Positions 61,371 to 64,000 of a stretch of DNA of 64,000 bases are shown one piece after another. Both the position numbers and the translations under genes were made by a program. The DNA is from Anaerolineae bacterium. GTDB lineage: Bacteria; Chloroflexota; Anaerolineae; Promineifilales; Promineifilaceae. The stretch covers positions 675,966 to 739,965 of the forward strand of contig JAMLHW010000001.1 in assembly GCA_023954475.1 (NCBI GenBank), in the 5' to 3' direction. Each line of letters begins with the position of its first letter. Within the stretch, counting starts at the first letter, position 1. A model generated the notes under the pieces. The model was given only the letters and a program-made list of their open reading frames with translations. It made no database searches and was not told where the DNA came from.

Positions 61371-61373
61371 TTT

Positions 61374-63905
61374 CTACCCGATCAGGATGAACGCTGCCCA
61401 ATAGCGTGGATGTGCATAAGGCGCTGCCGCGCCATTGTCTGGCAGCATGGCATGTTCGCTGTTGCCAACATCTTTCAGCACTGTTTGCAGCTCCGCATGT
61501 GTGGCGTGGCGCAGCCATGTTTGCGCTAGCCTCAGTGCGGTGGCAAACGGCAGCGAATCATTTTGCAGCAGATAAAAACGACGCATCAGCAGGAAGGTTG
61601 CCAGGTCATCGACTTCCCACTGCGTGACCAGAACGGCGCGCGCTCCCACTGCCAAAAAAGCCCGCACCAGACCCATCGGCTCATCGCCGCGCAATATCTT
61701 GCTCGTACCGCTCAGACAAGCTGACAAGGTGACCAATTCGGCCGAAAGTCGCCACGTTTCCAGTATTTCCCGTGCACTCAGCCGTTCGTCTGCCCCGATC
61801 TCCAGATAGGATGCCAGCGGATCGGCCGCCTCAAACGCGCCATGACAGGCGAAATGGATCCAACGTGCCTGCTGCACACGGGTAGCTAGCGACGCTTTTT
61901 TTGCGCCTGGCCCGATTAAGGCATCGCCGCCGGTTGTAGCGGCAATGATGCTCGCTTCGACTTCGGTGTAGTGGAGCTTTCCATTCGGCCGATTGCCTGC
62001 ATACCCGACAGTCAGACAGCCCCCGCTACCCTGATGGACAACATCAGCGAGGTGATGGTGTAGCAGCAGCGTAGCACTTGGGGCGAATATGAGGTCGGAA
62101 TTCTCGACCAATGCCGCGAGCGGCAAGGTGTGCAAAGGGCCGTGCGGCACGATGTACAGTTGTTTGCCGTGCGCTTCTTTGATCGGACCTAGCAAGACGC
62201 GACGGAGACCGTGCAAATTGCGTGGCTCGAGCATGCGCCCGACCGGATTGTCTCCAGTCAGCATATTGGGATTGATGGGGCAAGTGTGCGCGGTAATTGT
62301 GTTGCGGGTTATGACGAACAAAATCGTTTTTGGCGGTGTGAGCAAGTGCCGGCGCAGCGGATTGTCTTGCGGAATGTGGTGCAGCAAAGGTATGTCTCTG
62401 GTCAGGACGCCGGTGGTGAAGTAACAGAGGAGCGTGGCATCGGCCGATAGGGCTGCCTGTAGCTCGTTGAGCGCGACTAGTGGCTCTAGGGTCATTTCCG
62501 GCTCGCCGTCGTGCATGATTGCTTCGGCAAAAGCGCGAGCGCGGGCGCGTTCTGCCCACTGAAAAGATTCTGTCAGCGCGTGGCGTTCCAGACAGAGCAA
62601 CACGAGCACTTCATATACTTGTTGCCACCGTCCCATAAAACTGATGCGCAGTTCTTCACTTGACATGGGATGTCTTGTGCTCTCAATTTGCTGTATCGCA
62701 TCGAGATTGTATTGTTCGGCGCGATTGAGCTGACCGCGGTACATGGCTAAGTGGCCCAGTCGATAGGAGATGAGCGGCAGAATATCCATTCGGCCGATAG
62801 TTGTGGCGCTATCCCAGGCCCGCATAAAAGCGTTCTGCGCCTCAGGCAACCGATCCAGGCTTTGATAAATCAGCCCTATGTTGAGCCAGACATCACTATG
62901 ATAGACACGTGTACTCATTTTCTCCAAGCTGAGTTGCAGATGATGCAATGCACGCTCAAATTCGCCGGTGAACATGTACAATTCACCGATATTGCTATGC
63001 ACTTGTCCGACAGCGTCTTCTGCTTGCTCGGCTGCACGCCGCTGACGGACTTCCTCGAAAAGCGTCAGGGCCTGGACCCATTCTCCGCGATTGCGATAAA
63101 ATAGCGCCAGCTCGTGTTGTGCCGCTGCTAGCCATTGTAACGATCCGACCGTGCGGAAATTGTCAATCGCCCGGCGTAAGTTGGCTTCGCCTTGCGCATA
63201 TGATTGCAACTCATAGTAGAGAGAGCCCAGATTCATTTGGGCAATGCCGGTGCGCAGTCTGTTGTCTTCTGTTTGCCACCAGCGAATGCTTTCTTCATAA
63301 CCGTCAACCGCTTCATCTAGACGTGACAGGCGTTCGAGTGTCGCGGCGCGCGAATTGATGCAACGACCACGCAATGTCGTGCTCAATCTGGCATCGGCTA
63401 AGAGGTCGTCAAAAAGCTGTAATGCGTCTTCGAATCTTTCCAGTTTGCGTAACCAGACCGCACGAAAGAAGTTGACCGTGTCACTCGTCGCTTTGTGTTG
63501 CAACAGCGCCATATCGATTGACTCGATTAGAGCGGAGAATCTATCGAAGTCGAGCAGGAGGAAATTTGCCAGACGCTCGAACACGGGATGTAATTGTGCT
63601 TCAACCTGCGCATTACCGTCGCGCAGTGTCGCGTAGAGATGATCGAATACGAGTTGATGCGCTTGTCGATACCGTCCTGGTTCGTCGCGTAGTAAGATTG
63701 TCAGGTGTGTGTTGCACGTGTCCTTTGCCATGGTGAGGTGTGCGCCGGCGTGAGTGACACCTGGTTGTCGTTGGAGATAGGTGATGAATTCGGCCGATTT
63801 TTCTGTCCCACTCAGCGCACCCAACGTATCGGCCGATGCCGAGCCAATAACGGCCAGAATGTCCACTGCGGTGACGAAAGTGTTCGTATCTATGGAATCA
63901 GTCAT
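61374..63905 (-). CDS. TPR-CHAT protease
   Basis: An 843-residue soluble protein. The first 450 residues are tetratricopeptide repeats (for example AVDGYEESIRWWQTEDNRLRTGIAQMNLGSLYYELQSYAQGEANLRRAI). The C-terminal 300 form a CHAT domain, a caspase-like peptidase. The catalytic pair is His688 in IHFACHGAFEA and Cys730 in LVTLSACLSGTSK, followed by VGARAVLVTQWEVDDLATFLLMRRFY. It ends 3 bases from, and is convergent with, the anti-sigma-like gene. Since CHAT-TPR proteins such as Csx29 cut a sigma-factor inhibitor, this protein may act on the neighbouring gene product. Confidence 0.88.
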   Translation of the reverse strand: MTDSIDTNTFVTAVDILAVIGSASADTLGALSGTEKSAEFITYLQRQPGVTHAGAHLTMAKDTCNTHLTILLRDEPGRYRQAHQLVFDHLYATLRDGNAQVEAQLHPVFERLANFLLLDFDRFSALIESIDMALLQHKATSDTVNFFRAVWLRKLERFEDALQLFDDLLADARLSTTLRGRCINSRAATLERLSRLDEAVDGYEESIRWWQTEDNRLRTGIAQMNLGSLYYELQSYAQGEANLRRAIDNFRTVGSLQWLAAAQHELALFYRNRGEWVQALTLFEEVRQRRAAEQAEDAVGQVHSNIGELYMFTGEFERALHHLQLSLEKMSTRVYHSDVWLNIGLIYQSLDRLPEAQNAFMRAWDSATTIGRMDILPLISYRLGHLAMYRGQLNRAEQYNLDAIQQIESTRHPMSSEELRISFMGRWQQVYEVLVLLCLERHALTESFQWAERARARAFAEAIMHDGEPEMTLEPLVALNELQAALSADATLLCYFTTGVLTRDIPLLHHIPQDNPLRRHLLTPPKTILFVITRNTITAHTCPINPNMLTGDNPVGRMLEPRNLHGLRRVLLGPIKEAHGKQLYIVPHGPLHTLPLAALVENSDLIFAPSATLLLHHHLADVVHQGSGGCLTVGYAGNRPNGKLHYTEVEASIIAATTGGDALIGPGAKKASLATRVQQARWIHFACHGAFEAADPLASYLEIGADERLSAREILETWRLSAELVTLSACLSGTSKILRGDEPMGLVRAFLAVGARAVLVTQWEVDDLATFLLMRRFYLLQNDSLPFATALRLAQTWLRHATHAELQTVLKDVGNSEHAMLPDNGAAAPYAHPRYWAAFILIG

Positions 63906-64000
63906 ATTGGTGCGTCAGATGCGTATCATTCGAAGGAAAGTTGCAGATACCCTGCTCCGTCTCAAAGTATAGGCTTGACATTGGCATTGTGGCAAGTAGA
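63906..64000. other. Region upstream of the CHAT protease gene
   Basis: The last 95 bases contain no gene. No minus-strand promoter is clear. Confidence 0.4.

Larger units (their letters stand above)
1050..63835. repeat. Highly iterated palindrome TCGGCCGA, about 110 sites
   Basis: Counted by eye, the 8-mer occurs about 113 times between these coordinates, mostly inside genes and very often as the 10-mer TTCGGCCGAA. It is read in several frames (Ser-Ala-Glu/Asp, Phe/Ile-Gly-Arg, Arg-Pro-Lys). It is absent from the tmRNA and tRNA and from two long gaps, about 8640-10620 and 38526-40640. Random expectation is near one. Its behaviour is that of HIP1 in cyanobacteria. Confidence 0.9.

Noticed and set aside
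1..64000. CRISPR array, prophage or integrated plasmid
   Set aside because: No regular spaced repeats, integrase, capsid, replication or conjugation genes were seen.

Overview
The window reads as a chromosomal segment of a Chloroflexota bacterium, probably Anaerolineae- or Ardenticatenia-like. This is inferred from gene content, not from a phylogenetic marker: two giant BTAD/NB-ARC/TPR regulators, a TPR-CHAT protease beside an ECF sigma factor, a WS/DGAT acyltransferase, YhfC and CPBP membrane proteases, and a tmRNA with a 15-residue tag. Base composition is mid-to-high GC. The most pervasive feature is the palindrome TCGGCCGA (usually TTCGGCCGAA), which I count about 110 times by eye, roughly once per 570 bases where chance predicts about one in the whole window. 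It behaves like the HIP1 palindrome of cyanobacteria.

0-11 kb: end of a solute-binding protein; a deoxynucleoside kinase; an MFS transporter; a lipoprotein with two dipeptide-type ABC permeases, the second fused to a degenerate M28 peptidase-like domain; uvrB behind a symmetric SOS-type operator; a surface protein followed by a 33-residue Cys-ending peptide that looks like a RiPP precursor. 11-22 kb: a Rossmann protein, tmRNA (ssrA), and a long minus-strand cluster pheA-recJ-NYN-epimerase-RNase D-beta-CASP nuclease, then a GTPase and tRNA-Arg(CCG).

22-32 kb: two minus-strand transcription units encoding cytochrome c, cupredoxin and small membrane proteins. Both are preceded by the same 11-bp tandem direct repeat at the same distance from a -10 box. 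One copy lies in the divergent region next to, and overlapping the start of, a SARP-like BTAD regulator, so these units probably form a local regulon. The next gene is a peroxiredoxin-like protein with an in-frame TGA exactly where the family has its redox cysteine (UxxC), a candidate selenoprotein with a bacterial-type SECIS hairpin.

33-50 kb looks accessory and mosaic: an ArsR/SRPBCC pair under a leaderless promoter, paralogous membrane proteins, a second BTAD regulator, a diheme cytochrome c, a UGT-type glycosyltransferase, a beta-lactamase-fold hydrolase, and a histidine kinase / two methyltransferases / NarL regulator operon. It carries three direct copies of a 28-bp element and a small chimeric ORF whose seam lies on the TTTCGGCCGA palindrome. 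50-64 kb: a NatAB-like ABC exporter with YhfC, trpF-nudix-trpB, mscL, WS/DGAT, proB, a stand-alone AICAR formyltransferase, and an ECF sigma / anti-sigma-like / TPR-CHAT protease module that resembles the protease-sigma logic of Craspase without CRISPR. No insertion sequence, prophage or CRISPR array is visible.
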